Shown here: piece by piece, positions 45,552 through 53,163 of the stretch
How positions within the stretch are numbered: position 1 is the first letter of the stretch
How the letters are laid out: each line of letters begins with the position of its first letter
DNA from: Methylococcus sp. EFPC2
Lineage (GTDB): Bacteria > Pseudomonadota > Gammaproteobacteria > Methylococcales > Methylococcaceae
Assembly: GCF_016925495.1 (NCBI RefSeq)
Contig: NZ_CP070491.1
Span: forward strand, 1,488,001 to 1,552,000
Reading direction: 5' to 3'
Length of the DNA: 64,000 nucleotides
Translations under genes and position numbers: made by a program
Notes under the pieces: model-generated
Databases searched by the model: none
What the model was told of the DNA's origin: nothing
Seen by the model: the letters and a program-made list of their open reading frames with translations, nothing else

Positions 45552-46532
45552 TCACTCCCCGGCAACTAACCGGGTCCGGGCTAAGCGTGCGAGCTTGCGT
45601 ACCTCGGGATCGGGATCGGCTTCGGCGGATTCCAGCAGAGGCAAAGCTGCCGGATCGCCGATTTCGCCGAGGGCAACGGCAGCTTCCTTGCGCAGATTGC
45701 TGATCGCCTGCTGGTCCAGCAAGCGGCCGACCGCAGAAACGGCGGTGGTCGCGCGCAATTGGCCCAAGGCGCGTGTCGCCTTGAGGCGCACCTGCCAATA
45801 TTCGTCGTCCAAGGCGGCGACTAAGTTGGGCACGCCACCGGTCAGCTTCAGCTTGCCCAGGGTCGCGGCCGCCTCCTCGCGCACCGTCCAGGCGACATCG
45901 GCCAGCGCCCGGACCAGGGCGGTTTCAGCGATCCGGGCTTGCTCGGCTTGTGCGGCGTCCGCCAAACCCAGTGCGCCGGTGGCCGCCCGGCGCACCTCGG
46001 GGTCGGGATCGCCGTTCGCCAGGCGCGCCAGTTCCGGCAGGGCCGCCCGCTGCTTGAGCCAGCCCAGCACGCCCACCGCCTCCAGACGAACGGCGGCGGA
46101 CGGATGCCCCAGCGAGGCCAGCGCCGGTCCGACTGCCGCGGACACGCGCAATTCGCGCAAGGCGCGCAGGCCGGCGGCGCGGACGAAAGCATCGGCATCG
46201 CCGGCCAAGGGCAGTAGCCAGGGCGCGGCCTCGGCGCTCTTGAGTTCGCTCAAGGTCTGGGCCACCGCCAGACGCACCGCCTCCGATTCGTCTCGCAAGG
46301 CCGCGGCGAGCGCTTCGACAACCTCCGGCGTTTCCCAGCCGGCCAAGAGTCGGGCGGCTTCGGTCCGCAACTCCGCGTCCGGGTCGGACAAGCCGGCAAT
46401 CAACCAGGGCAGATGATCCTCGTCCTGCTCGTCGGCCAGTTCGATCAGAGCGATGCGGCGCACGCTGGCGTCGGCATCGCCCAAGCGGGCTTGCAGTTCG
46501 GGAGGGAGAACATCGATGTCGATCGGGGTCAT
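45552..46532 (-). CDS. HEAT-repeat protein (PBS lyase HEAT-like)
   Basis: 326 aa made almost wholly of about nine HEAT-like repeats of 30 residues (LPWLIAGLSDPDAELRTEAA; LPELARLANGDPDPEVRRAA). No signal peptide or catalytic motif. Such proteins are scaffolds and also occur beside ABC transporters for sulfur sources; here the ABC ATPase gene follows at 47188, separated by a GNAT gene. A link to that transporter is possible but not demonstrated. Confidence 0.85.
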   Translation of the reverse strand: MTPIDIDVLPPELQARLGDADASVRRIALIELADEQDEDHLPWLIAGLSDPDAELRTEAARLLAGWETPEVVEALAAALRDESEAVRLAVAQTLSELKSAEAAPWLLPLAGDADAFVRAAGLRALRELRVSAAVGPALASLGHPSAAVRLEAVGVLGWLKQRAALPELARLANGDPDPEVRRAATGALGLADAAQAEQARIAETALVRALADVAWTVREEAAATLGKLKLTGGVPNLVAALDDEYWQVRLKATRALGQLRATTAVSAVGRLLDQQAISNLRKEAAVALGEIGDPAALPLLESAEADPDPEVRKLARLARTRLVAGE

Positions 46533-46568
46533 GGCGGGTATCCCAAAGAATATCTAAAGCAAACCGTG

Positions 46569-47114
46569 TCAGCGCTGGACGCGATCCGGAAGATTGAGTC
46601 CATACAAAAGAAGGTCTTCGAATTGCCCATTCTTTACCGCATGCTTCGGCAAAAAACCTTCACGACTCAACCCGGCCTTTTCCAGCACACGCGCAGAAGC
46701 GGGGTTTCTAGCGAGGCACCGAGCGACAAACCGGCTGATGGAAAGATGCTCGTGGGCAAATCGGATCAGCCTGCCTACGCCTTCCGTGCAGTAGCCATTT
46801 CCCCAATGGTCGACTGCGATCCAGTAGGCAAGCTCCGCACGCGAATGCTCCAAAGAAATATCGATCAGGCTGACGGTTCCGATGAGTTCGGAAATGTCAG
46901 CGAGCACGACGGCAAACGCCACCCGTTGCCGCGCCCGGTAACCGGGTGCATGGGATTCTATCCAGGCTTCGGCAGCGCCATCCGGGTAAGGATGAGGGAT
47001 GTTCGTCGTGGTGCTCGCGATGCGAACATCGCCGACCAGACGCTGCACGTCGCCCGCATCGGCGAGCACATACGGGCGCAGGAGCAAACGGCTGGATGTT
47101 AGTGTGGGTTGCAT
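46569..47114 (-). CDS. GNAT N-acetyltransferase (RimJ/RimL-like)
   Basis: 181 aa. Standard N-terminal strand (SSRLLLRPYVLADAGDVQRL). The central AELAYWIAVDHWGNGYCTEG, with the acetyl-CoA binding part at GNGYCTEGVGRLIRFA, is typical of the RimJ/L type. C-terminal RNPASARVLEKAGLSREGFL also fits. It likely acetylates a small molecule or a protein N-terminus; substrate unknown. Lies 73 bases from the neighbouring ABC ATPase gene, on the same strand. Confidence 0.88.
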   Translation of the reverse strand: MQPTLTSSRLLLRPYVLADAGDVQRLVGDVRIASTTTNIPHPYPDGAAEAWIESHAPGYRARQRVAFAVVLADISELIGTVSLIDISLEHSRAELAYWIAVDHWGNGYCTEGVGRLIRFAHEHLSISRFVARCLARNPASARVLEKAGLSREGFLPKHAVKNGQFEDLLLYGLNLPDRVQR

Positions 47115-47187
47115 GATTATGCTGATTCCTCTCGTCGTTAATTCGGCGGACCGGCGGAATTGACTCTCCCCGCCGCCGGCAAAGTGC

Positions 47188-48006
47188 CTATGCGGGACCT
47201 GGCAAATCGGTTTGCGGGAGATACGGCGGCAATTCGGCCCCGAATTCCGGGTTCAACAAGTTCAGACAATGGCGTTTGAGCGCGACAAAATCCGGCTCGG
47301 TCAGCAGGTCGGCGTGGCGTGGCCGCGCGAAGTCGAGCGGCAAATCCTCAAGGATGCGGCCGGGCCTGGGGCTCATCACCAGGATGCGGTCGGCCAGGAA
47401 CAAGGCCTCGTCGATGTCGTGGGTGATGAAGACCACCGTGGTGCGGATGCGCGACCAGACGTCGAGCAGCAGTTCCTGCATGTATACCCGCGTGAGCGCG
47501 TCGAGTGCGCCGAAAGGCTCGTCCATCAGCAGCAGGCGAGGATGGGTCACGAGCACACGGGCGATTTCCACCCGCTGTTGCATGCCGCCGGAAAGCTGGG
47601 CGGGATAACGCGCCTCGAAGCCGGCCAGGCCCACCGATTGCAGCAGCTCGCGCGCTTGCGCCCGCCGCTCGCGTGCCGGCACACCTTTCATCTTCAGGCC
47701 GAAGGCGACGTTGTCCTCCACCGTCCTCCACGGGAACAGCGTGTGCTGCTGGAATACCAGGCCGCGCTCGGGACTGGGACCGACCACCGGCCGGCCGTCG
47801 ACCCGCAACTCACCGCGCGCAATGGGCAGATGACCCGCCAGCGCGCCCAGCAGCGTGGACTTGCCGCAACCGGAGGGACCCAGCACGCAGACGAATTCGC
47901 CCGGCGCGGCACGAAAGCTCAGCTCATGCACGGCCTCGAAAGCCTGCCCGCCTTGACCCAGCACGATGGACAAACGCTCGGCTTCGATGGAGGAGGATTC
48001 GTTCAT
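47188..48006 (-). CDS. ABC transporter ATPase (nitrate/sulfonate/taurine type)
   Basis: 272 aa from the ATG at 48006 (MNESSSIEAERLSIVL). Walker A GPSGCGKS at 43-50, Q-loop GLVFQQHTLFPWRTV, signature LSGGMQQRVEIARVL, Walker B LLLMDEPFGALDALT, H-loop VVFITHDIDEALFLADR. Family pattern is SsuB/TauB/NrtD. The permease gene begins upstream (stop at 48176). Substrate could be a sulfonate or thiocompound given the AprA-like enzyme in the cluster, but this is inferred. Confidence 0.92.
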   Translation of the reverse strand: MNESSSIEAERLSIVLGQGGQAFEAVHELSFRAAPGEFVCVLGPSGCGKSTLLGALAGHLPIARGELRVDGRPVVGPSPERGLVFQQHTLFPWRTVEDNVAFGLKMKGVPARERRAQARELLQSVGLAGFEARYPAQLSGGMQQRVEIARVLVTHPRLLLMDEPFGALDALTRVYMQELLLDVWSRIRTTVVFITHDIDEALFLADRILVMSPRPGRILEDLPLDFARPRHADLLTEPDFVALKRHCLNLLNPEFGAELPPYLPQTDLPGPA

Positions 48007-48031
48007 CCGCCATCCCCATTCGCCGATGTAG

Positions 48032-48112
48032 GCTGGGATGACCCAAGGGAATCCCAGCGATCCCATGCAGGGGCTCGCGTGGGAGCGGGCTTCATCCCGC
48101 GATCGGGCGCAA
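48032..48112. repeat. REP-like palindromic repeat
   Basis: Spacer between the ABC ATPase and permease genes contains two palindromes. The first is GCTGGGAT / ATCCCAGC (48032-48039 and 48051-48058, perfect 8 bp). The second is the sequence from 48080 with GCGGG-CTTCAT-CCCGC, the core of repetitive extragenic palindromes common in gammaproteobacteria. Such elements often sit within operons and modulate mRNA stability. Confidence 0.55.
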
Positions 48113-48175
48113 GGAATCGGGGGCGGAAGCCGCTTCCCGCAAGCATGCCGCCCGGCGATACAGAAATATCCCAAA

Positions 48176-48997
48176 TCATCGCCCCACCCCATACGCCCAA
48201 GGCATCCAGCAGCGCCCCAAACTCCGTATCAGCGCACTACTGCCCATGCCCAGAGCGCCGATCAGCAACATGCCGACCACGATGTCGGCGTAGTTCTGTA
48301 TGGTGTAGGCCTCCCAGGTGTAATAGCCGATGCCGAACTGGCCGGAGATCATTTCCGCCGTCACCAGGCAGAACCAGCAGGTTCCCATGCCGATGGACAG
48401 CCCCGTGACGATGCTGGGCGCTGCGCCCGGCGCAATCACTTCCGCATAGAGCCGCAAGCCGCGGCAACCCAGGCTGCGCGCCGACGCGACCAGGCGCGGA
48501 TCCAGCGACTCGACGCCATGGATGGTGTTGAGCAATATCGGAAAAAGCGCGCCGATGAAGGTGATGAAGATCATGCTGCCTTCCGACGAGGGAAACATCA
48601 GGATGGCCAAGGGTATCCAGGCTACCGCCGGTATCGGCCGCAACACTTCCAGCGGCGGCAGCAGGGTGGCGTGCACCCAGCGCAGCCGGCCTATGGCCAG
48701 CCCCAGCCCTATGCCCAGCGATGCTGCCAGAGCGAAGCCGGCGGCGATGCGCGACAAGCTGCTGCCCAGATGCTGCACGAGCTTGGGTGAACGGGCCAAT
48801 TCCCAAGCCGCGTCCAGCACCTCGGCCGGCGGCGGCACGTTGGCGAAGGTGACGAAGTGTAGATCGACATGCCCCGAGGCCAGCAGCTGCCATATCGCCA
48901 CGCAGGCTGCGAGCGCGGCGGCCGACACGGCCAAGCGCGGCACATCGGAAAATCTACCGCTCGCCACCTTCGGCTTATCAGGCTGGGTCGACGACAA
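48176..48997 (-). CDS. ABC transporter permease (SsuC/TauC-like)
   Basis: 273 aa with about six membrane helices (AVSAAALAACVAIWQLLASG; FITFIGALFPILLNTIHGVE). The EAA loop that docks the ATPase reads SARSLGCRGLRLYAEVIAPG. Inner-membrane pore subunit of a nitrate/sulfonate-type transporter. Its start at 48997 lies 20 bases inside the end of the upstream LysE-family gene. The ATPase gene is downstream after a repeat-bearing spacer. Confidence 0.9.
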   Translation of the reverse strand: MSSTQPDKPKVASGRFSDVPRLAVSAAALAACVAIWQLLASGHVDLHFVTFANVPPPAEVLDAAWELARSPKLVQHLGSSLSRIAAGFALAASLGIGLGLAIGRLRWVHATLLPPLEVLRPIPAVAWIPLAILMFPSSEGSMIFITFIGALFPILLNTIHGVESLDPRLVASARSLGCRGLRLYAEVIAPGAAPSIVTGLSIGMGTCWFCLVTAEMISGQFGIGYYTWEAYTIQNYADIVVGMLLIGALGMGSSALIRSLGRCWMPWAYGVGR

Positions 48998-49607
48998 GCT
49001 TGATCCCCAAGGCGACGAATATTCCGCCCGCGGCGCGGCTCAACCAAGCCGCAAGCCGGCGGCCTAAGGCCATGCGCCCGCCCAGATAGGCGGTGGTCCA
49101 GGCCAGGAAAAAGCACCAAATCGTCCCGCTGACGTTGAATATCAGCCCGAGCATCACGAAGGCCAAGGCCTTGTCCGGCGCGGACGGCTCGATGAATTGC
49201 GGGAGAAAGGCCAGAAAAAACAGCGCGACCTTGGGATTGAGCACATCGGTCAGAAAACCCTGGCCGAAGATCCGCGGCAGCGAAACCGGCTCTACCGCCA
49301 ATGTGTCGGCCGGTAATTTCGAAGTATCACGGCACAGGGAAATACCCATATAAACGAGATAAGCGCCACCTATCAATTTCACCGCTGTAAACGCCGTCGC
49401 GGACGCCGCCAGCAAAGCCGACAAACCCAGGGCCGCGCCGAATATATGCACGTTGCAACCCATGGCCGTCCCCAGGGTTGCCACCATCCCGGCCCGGCTA
49501 CCCTGAGCCGCGCTCCGCGCCACGATATAAAGCGTATCCGCGCCCGGCGTGATATTCAGCAACAGGCTGGAAATGAGGAATAGGGGCAGGTCGTGGATGC
49601 CTGACAT
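48978..49607 (-). CDS. LysE/RhtB family amino acid exporter
   Basis: 209 aa. N-terminal ISSLLLNITPGADTLYIVAR is the standard LysE/RhtB family signature (N-x-x-P-G-x-D). Six membrane helices, with GQGFLTDVLNPKVALFFLAF in the middle. Exports amino acids or related metabolites. Its end overlaps the downstream ABC permease start by 20 bases, so the two are translationally coupled, though exporters of this type are not normally part of such a transporter operon. Confidence 0.9.
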   Translation of the reverse strand: MSGIHDLPLFLISSLLLNITPGADTLYIVARSAAQGSRAGMVATLGTAMGCNVHIFGAALGLSALLAASATAFTAVKLIGGAYLVYMGISLCRDTSKLPADTLAVEPVSLPRIFGQGFLTDVLNPKVALFFLAFLPQFIEPSAPDKALAFVMLGLIFNVSGTIWCFFLAWTTAYLGGRMALGRRLAAWLSRAAGGIFVALGIKLVVDPA

Positions 49608-49887
49608 GGGCTTATGAATAGTGGTCTTTGCAGGTTTATGGATTAAGTATATGCCTGAGTACGTGCCCTTTCCGGATGGGAGCCGCGCGCACCGTCGATG
49701 CCGAGATCAAAAGGCAGAGGGGCAAGACAACAAACAGGATGATGCGTAGAAAATGGTTTTTCATGGTATGTGTCCTTACCCTACTTAATTCAGCGGGAAG
49801 GGGTGTAGGTGGCAACCCCGAGCTAATAAAACCTTACGCTGTACCAGCTCGATGCGATTACCGAATAAATCGGCGGTAAATGCCCGG
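49608..49887. other. Spacer with a possible tiny signal-peptide frame
   Basis: 280 bases between the LysE gene and the isochorismatase-fold gene. A frame of 46 codons on + (49739-49879) starts with MMRRKWFFMVCVLTLLNS, which looks like a signal peptide. No clear ribosome-binding site and no known family, so I do not call a gene. Promoters for the LysE-permease unit (-) should lie here, but none is clear. Confidence 0.3.
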
Positions 49888-50451
49888 CTACCGCATGGTG
49901 AACTCAACTTCCTCCGCCGTTGCGGTAGCGTTCCTCCGGCCCGGGTAACTCACCCAGTTCATCGCGATATTGAGTTCCTGAATGATGTTTGCCGCATCTA
50001 TCTTCGCTCCATTCTTGAGCTCTATGGTGTTGGTAGTATGTGCGTCCTTGACCAGAGTCAGGTCGTAACCGCGTTCCAGTGCACCATATGCCGTGGCGCG
50101 TATGCACCAGTTGGTCGCAGCTCCGGCCAGCACGATGTGAGTCGCGCCGAACTCAGCGAGTTGATCTTCAAGTATCGTTTGCTCAAACGACGAATTGAAA
50201 TGCTTGTGGATCACCAGTTCCCCCTGGGCAGCTACCAATTCGGGCACCCACTGCCAATCCGGACTCCCAGACACCAGTTCCTCGTCTGAGTGCTGCGCCC
50301 ATATCACCGGAATGTCCTGGGCGCGGGCGCGCTCAACGGCCCTTACAATGTTCTTGATGATGCGGGGGGCGTCCCAGGCTTCGCTCATCACGCCGACCTG
50401 CACGTCGACCACCAGTAGGATTCCTTGGTTACCGTCTCGCACGCTTGCCAT
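49888..50451 (-). CDS. Isochorismatase-like cysteine hydrolase
   Basis: 187 aa. Catalytic triad of the family is visible: Asp16 (LLVVDVQVG), Lys83 (VIHKHFNSSF) and Cys116 (AATNWCIRATAYGALERGYD), with the conserved GA-A-T-x-x-C turn. Members hydrolyse amides and related bonds (nicotinamidase, N-carbamoylsarcosine amidase). Substrate unknown. Same strand as the beta-lactamase gene located 143 bases upstream. Confidence 0.88.
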   Translation of the reverse strand: MASVRDGNQGILLVVDVQVGVMSEAWDAPRIIKNIVRAVERARAQDIPVIWAQHSDEELVSGSPDWQWVPELVAAQGELVIHKHFNSSFEQTILEDQLAEFGATHIVLAGAATNWCIRATAYGALERGYDLTLVKDAHTTNTIELKNGAKIDAANIIQELNIAMNWVSYPGRRNATATAEEVEFTMR

Positions 50452-50553
50452 TGCAGCTCCTTGGAATAACGCCTGCCGCCCTCGAGCATAGGGTCCAGAC
50501 CGTAAATCGCCGTCATCACGCTTGACACGCTTGAGTCGTCAGGTTCGGCACGG

Positions 50554-50579
50554 TGGGCATACTCGCTTCGCCATGCCCA
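50554..50579. terminator. Hairpin after the beta-lactamase gene
   Basis: Perfect 7-bp inverted repeat TGGGCAT / ATGCCCA, 12-base loop, 16 bases beyond the beta-lactamase stop. It lacks a T-run in the direction of transcription, so termination is uncertain. Confidence 0.3.
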
Positions 50580-50594
50580 GCCTGCTTTTGTAAA

Positions 50595-51377
50595 TTAAAG
50601 TGCGCCCAATAGTTTGAGGCTGGCTTTTCCCAACTCGATGCGTTTGGGTGCATCCGATTTATCTTTCATGTCGATATTCAAAGCAAAACTGGATAGATGC
50701 TTATTTTTGAGCACCCACCCGACCCACCAGCCTATATCCGGGTCGGCGGTATCGGCCCAGCCGGTCTTGCCGTAAAGGATCCAGCCATTGCCCTGTTCCA
50801 ATTGGACGAGCTCGCGTACTTTGGCCTGTGCGTCCTTGGGAAAGGGCAGCTCGTCACGTGCCAGCTGGGCGAGGAATTGGGTTTGCTCTATCGCGCTGAT
50901 CTTTAGCGGACCGGTCAGCCAGAAGTTGTCGACGACAGTGCCGATTTCTCCGTTGCCGTAACCCAGCCGGGCAACATTTTCGCGCATACGTTTAAGGCCT
51001 ATGCGGCGAGCAAGTTCCTGATATACCGGCACGTTGGAAATCTTGATGGCCTCGCGCAACCCCATGTCCTGCTCCCACGCCTTGATCGGCTGCGGCTTTC
51101 CACCGTAGGGCAGCACTTCATCGACACCTTTTACTGCTCCCACGGAAAGGCCTATCAGGCTATTGGGAATTTTGAAGGTCGAAGCCGGAACAAAGCGCGT
51201 CTCGGCACGGAAACGGTCGTGCCCGGTGAATCGATCTGCGCTAACGTCGTACAGAACGAAAGTGCCGTGCACGCCCGCATCAGAGAACAGTTTTCCAATC
51301 ACCTCGCTATTCTGCCAATCGAGAGCATGAGCTTGGTTAACGATCAACAGAATAAGTACGGCGAATAGATTTTTCAT
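50595..51377 (-). CDS. Class D beta-lactamase (OXA family)
   Basis: 260 aa, typical OXA length. Signal peptide MKNLFAVLILLIVNQAHA. Active-site motif Ser66-Thr-Phe-Lys69 in PASTFKIPNSLIGL, then SNV in KISNVPVYQELARRI, YGN in ARLGYGNGEIG, KTG in ILYGKTGW followed by WWVGWV. All expected catalytic motifs are intact, so it should hydrolyse beta-lactams in the periplasm; the spectrum cannot be inferred. Flanking base composition is lower in GC than the surroundings, as if acquired. Confidence 0.93.
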   Translation of the reverse strand: MKNLFAVLILLIVNQAHALDWQNSEVIGKLFSDAGVHGTFVLYDVSADRFTGHDRFRAETRFVPASTFKIPNSLIGLSVGAVKGVDEVLPYGGKPQPIKAWEQDMGLREAIKISNVPVYQELARRIGLKRMRENVARLGYGNGEIGTVVDNFWLTGPLKISAIEQTQFLAQLARDELPFPKDAQAKVRELVQLEQGNGWILYGKTGWADTADPDIGWWVGWVLKNKHLSSFALNIDMKDKSDAPKRIELGKASLKLLGAL

Positions 51378-51527
51378 AACTCTCTCTTACCTACATATTG
51401 CTCAACTTGTTTATCGCTTATCTTGTCGCTTCTATTTCGCTAATTTGAAGCACTGCTTGTAGCCTCCTGAACTATGAAGCAACAGCTTCGCGTTACCGGA
51501 TTCCAAAGCAAAAACTCGGAGCCTGGC

Positions 51528-52283
51528 TTAGGTCTCCGTTCCTGTGAACCTGGCGGATATAGCAATCATCCAAATCGCCACAACCAAATTGTGAGCGCCA
51601 TGCATCACCATGCCGGGCGCCAAAGATTTGGTAATTATTCTTGCTGTCATAACTATTGCCCCAAACACTGCAATCATAAAAAGGGAACCGAAATTCCCTT
51701 GGGCCGACGCCATATGCGCAATAACGAATAACACGGTTACCATGAACCCGGATGAAACAGTGCCCCAAGCCCGGCCAAGCTCCTTGAAAAGCACTCCGCG
51801 GAAAACAAATTCTTCTATGGGCGGCACCAGTAAAATCTTAATGGCCGCCCATACAGACACTCCGTACACTGAATTCTTATGCGCCAAACCGCTTGATGAT
51901 ATATTGATATGAAGTCCATGCTTGAACAATGCGGTATCCCGCAAAACCATTGCCGTTACGGCGGTAGCTGTACCGATCAACGCGCCCAAAACTAGATACC
52001 GAAAGCTCACTCTTTTCCATCCTGCATCCCTCAGATAATCGGTTTCATCAGTACATCCCGCGTAGCCAAAAGCCAGCAACAAGACCACGGAAAAGCCGGC
52101 AAGGCTGGCGGCGATATGGGCAAAATTAATACGCCCCTGCTCGCTTAACCAGCCCAAGTACTCGTTGTCTTCCCGAAGGAAAAAGGCATCTACTTCCGCG
52201 GAGACAGCGGCATAGAGAAAGGCTATGAATAAGAATCTCCTGATTGCGGCGGTTTTCCCTAACTCAACGCTAATTATGCGCAT
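51528..52283 (-). CDS. CPBP family intramembrane glutamic protease
   Basis: 251 aa, several membrane helices (FLFIAFLYAAVSAEVDAFFL; YLVLGALIGTATAVTAMVLR). The CPBP/Abi motifs are present: EEFVFRG (EExxxR), FVIAHMAS (FxxxH) and HGAHN (HxxxN/B). Members include CAAX prenyl proteases and bacteriocin-protection proteins. Start ATG at 52283. Lower GC than the main genome, co-oriented with the beta-lactamase gene, 150 bases apart. Confidence 0.88.
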   Translation of the reverse strand: MRIISVELGKTAAIRRFLFIAFLYAAVSAEVDAFFLREDNEYLGWLSEQGRINFAHIAASLAGFSVVLLLAFGYAGCTDETDYLRDAGWKRVSFRYLVLGALIGTATAVTAMVLRDTALFKHGLHINISSSGLAHKNSVYGVSVWAAIKILLVPPIEEFVFRGVLFKELGRAWGTVSSGFMVTVLFVIAHMASAQGNFGSLFMIAVFGAIVMTARIITKSLAPGMVMHGAHNLVVAIWMIAISARFTGTET

Positions 52284-52410
52284 GGTCTTCCTGCTTTCCG
52301 ATACCTATAGGATGTGCTGAGGAACGAAGCGCATCAATCGAGGTACTCGTAATATATTCGCGGTCCCTATAACCCGCCGTATGTCACCATAATATCTTGC
52401 CGGCAGTTTT

Positions 52411-52489
52411 GTAGGATGGGTGAAGGCGACAGCCGCGCGCCATCAATCACCGCCGTACGATGGGTTACGCTGCGCTGCACCCATCCTAC
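52411..52489. repeat. 79-bp palindromic mobile repeat (MITE-like)
   Basis: Terminal inverted repeats GTAGGATGGGT (52411-52421) and ACCCATCCTAC (52479-52489) match perfectly, with an inner GATGGGTTACGCTGCGCTGC stretch typical of a repeat family widespread in gammaproteobacteria. It lies between the CPBP gene and the HAD gene. The HAD stop codon at 52486-52488 is inside the right terminal repeat. Confidence 0.75.
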
Positions 52490-53163
52490 TTTGCTATGGG
52501 CTCATCGGCATGAGCCCAAGCATGCTCCAGCCCGCCGTGCGCCTTTTCCCGCTCGACGTGAAACCACGCCATCCCCAGCACCCTTGCGGGTGCAATGTCC
52601 CGCTGCTCGTCGTCGCCTATCATCAGGCAGTCCGCCGTTTGGGCACCTAGCAACCGGACGGCGGCTTCGAACATGGCGCGGTGAGGTTTCCAGTAACCAC
52701 AGTCTTCGGGCGTCACGATGCCTGCCACGTGCTCGCCCAGCCCGGTCACGGCGACCTTACGTCGTTGTTGGGTTCGGTCGCCGTTGGTGACGATGGCCTT
52801 GGGTATGTCGCCGGTGCGTTCGAGAAAATCGGCGACATCGGGAAACAGCGTCCAGGCGGCTTCATAGGCCTGCAGATACGGCCGGAAGGCTTCGTCGGCT
52901 TCGGCGTCACTCAGTTCGGCACCCAGAAATTCGCGGATGCGTCGGCGCCGCTGTTCGCGACAGCCGATTTCGCCCCGCTCGTAGCGTTGCCAATGGCGGG
53001 CGGCGATGACGCGCCAGCGGGCGAACAGTTCGGCTTCCGTGGACGTCTTCAGCAACTCGCCGTGCGCTTGCACGAAAGCGCCGAAAGCCTGGCGCGACGC
53101 GGTACGCTCGTCGAGCAGGGTGTCGTCCAGGTCGATGAGTATGAACCTCGGACGTCGGTTCAT
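52486..53163 (-). CDS. HAD-superfamily hydrolase (YjjG/REG-2-like)
   Basis: 225 aa. Motif I DLDDTLLDE (Asp11 and Asp13), motif II KAIVTNGDRTQQRRKV, motif III GYWKPHRAMFEAA, motif IV CLMIGDDEQRDIAPA. Cytosolic phosphatase, possibly nucleotide or sugar phosphate. The ATG at 53163 overlaps the stop of the upstream binding-protein gene by 4 bases, so it ends that operon. The stop codon is provided by the adjacent 79-bp repeat. Confidence 0.88.
   Translation of the reverse strand: MNRRPRFILIDLDDTLLDERTASRQAFGAFVQAHGELLKTSTEAELFARWRVIAARHWQRYERGEIGCREQRRRRIREFLGAELSDAEADEAFRPYLQAYEAAWTLFPDVADFLERTGDIPKAIVTNGDRTQQRRKVAVTGLGEHVAGIVTPEDCGYWKPHRAMFEAAVRLLGAQTADCLMIGDDEQRDIAPARVLGMAWFHVEREKAHGGLEHAWAHADEPIAK

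Noticed and set aside
51378-51527. Integron-type attC site beside the beta-lactamase
   Set aside because: No paired inverted core sites (GTTRRRY) or attC-like palindrome seen; no integrase in the window.
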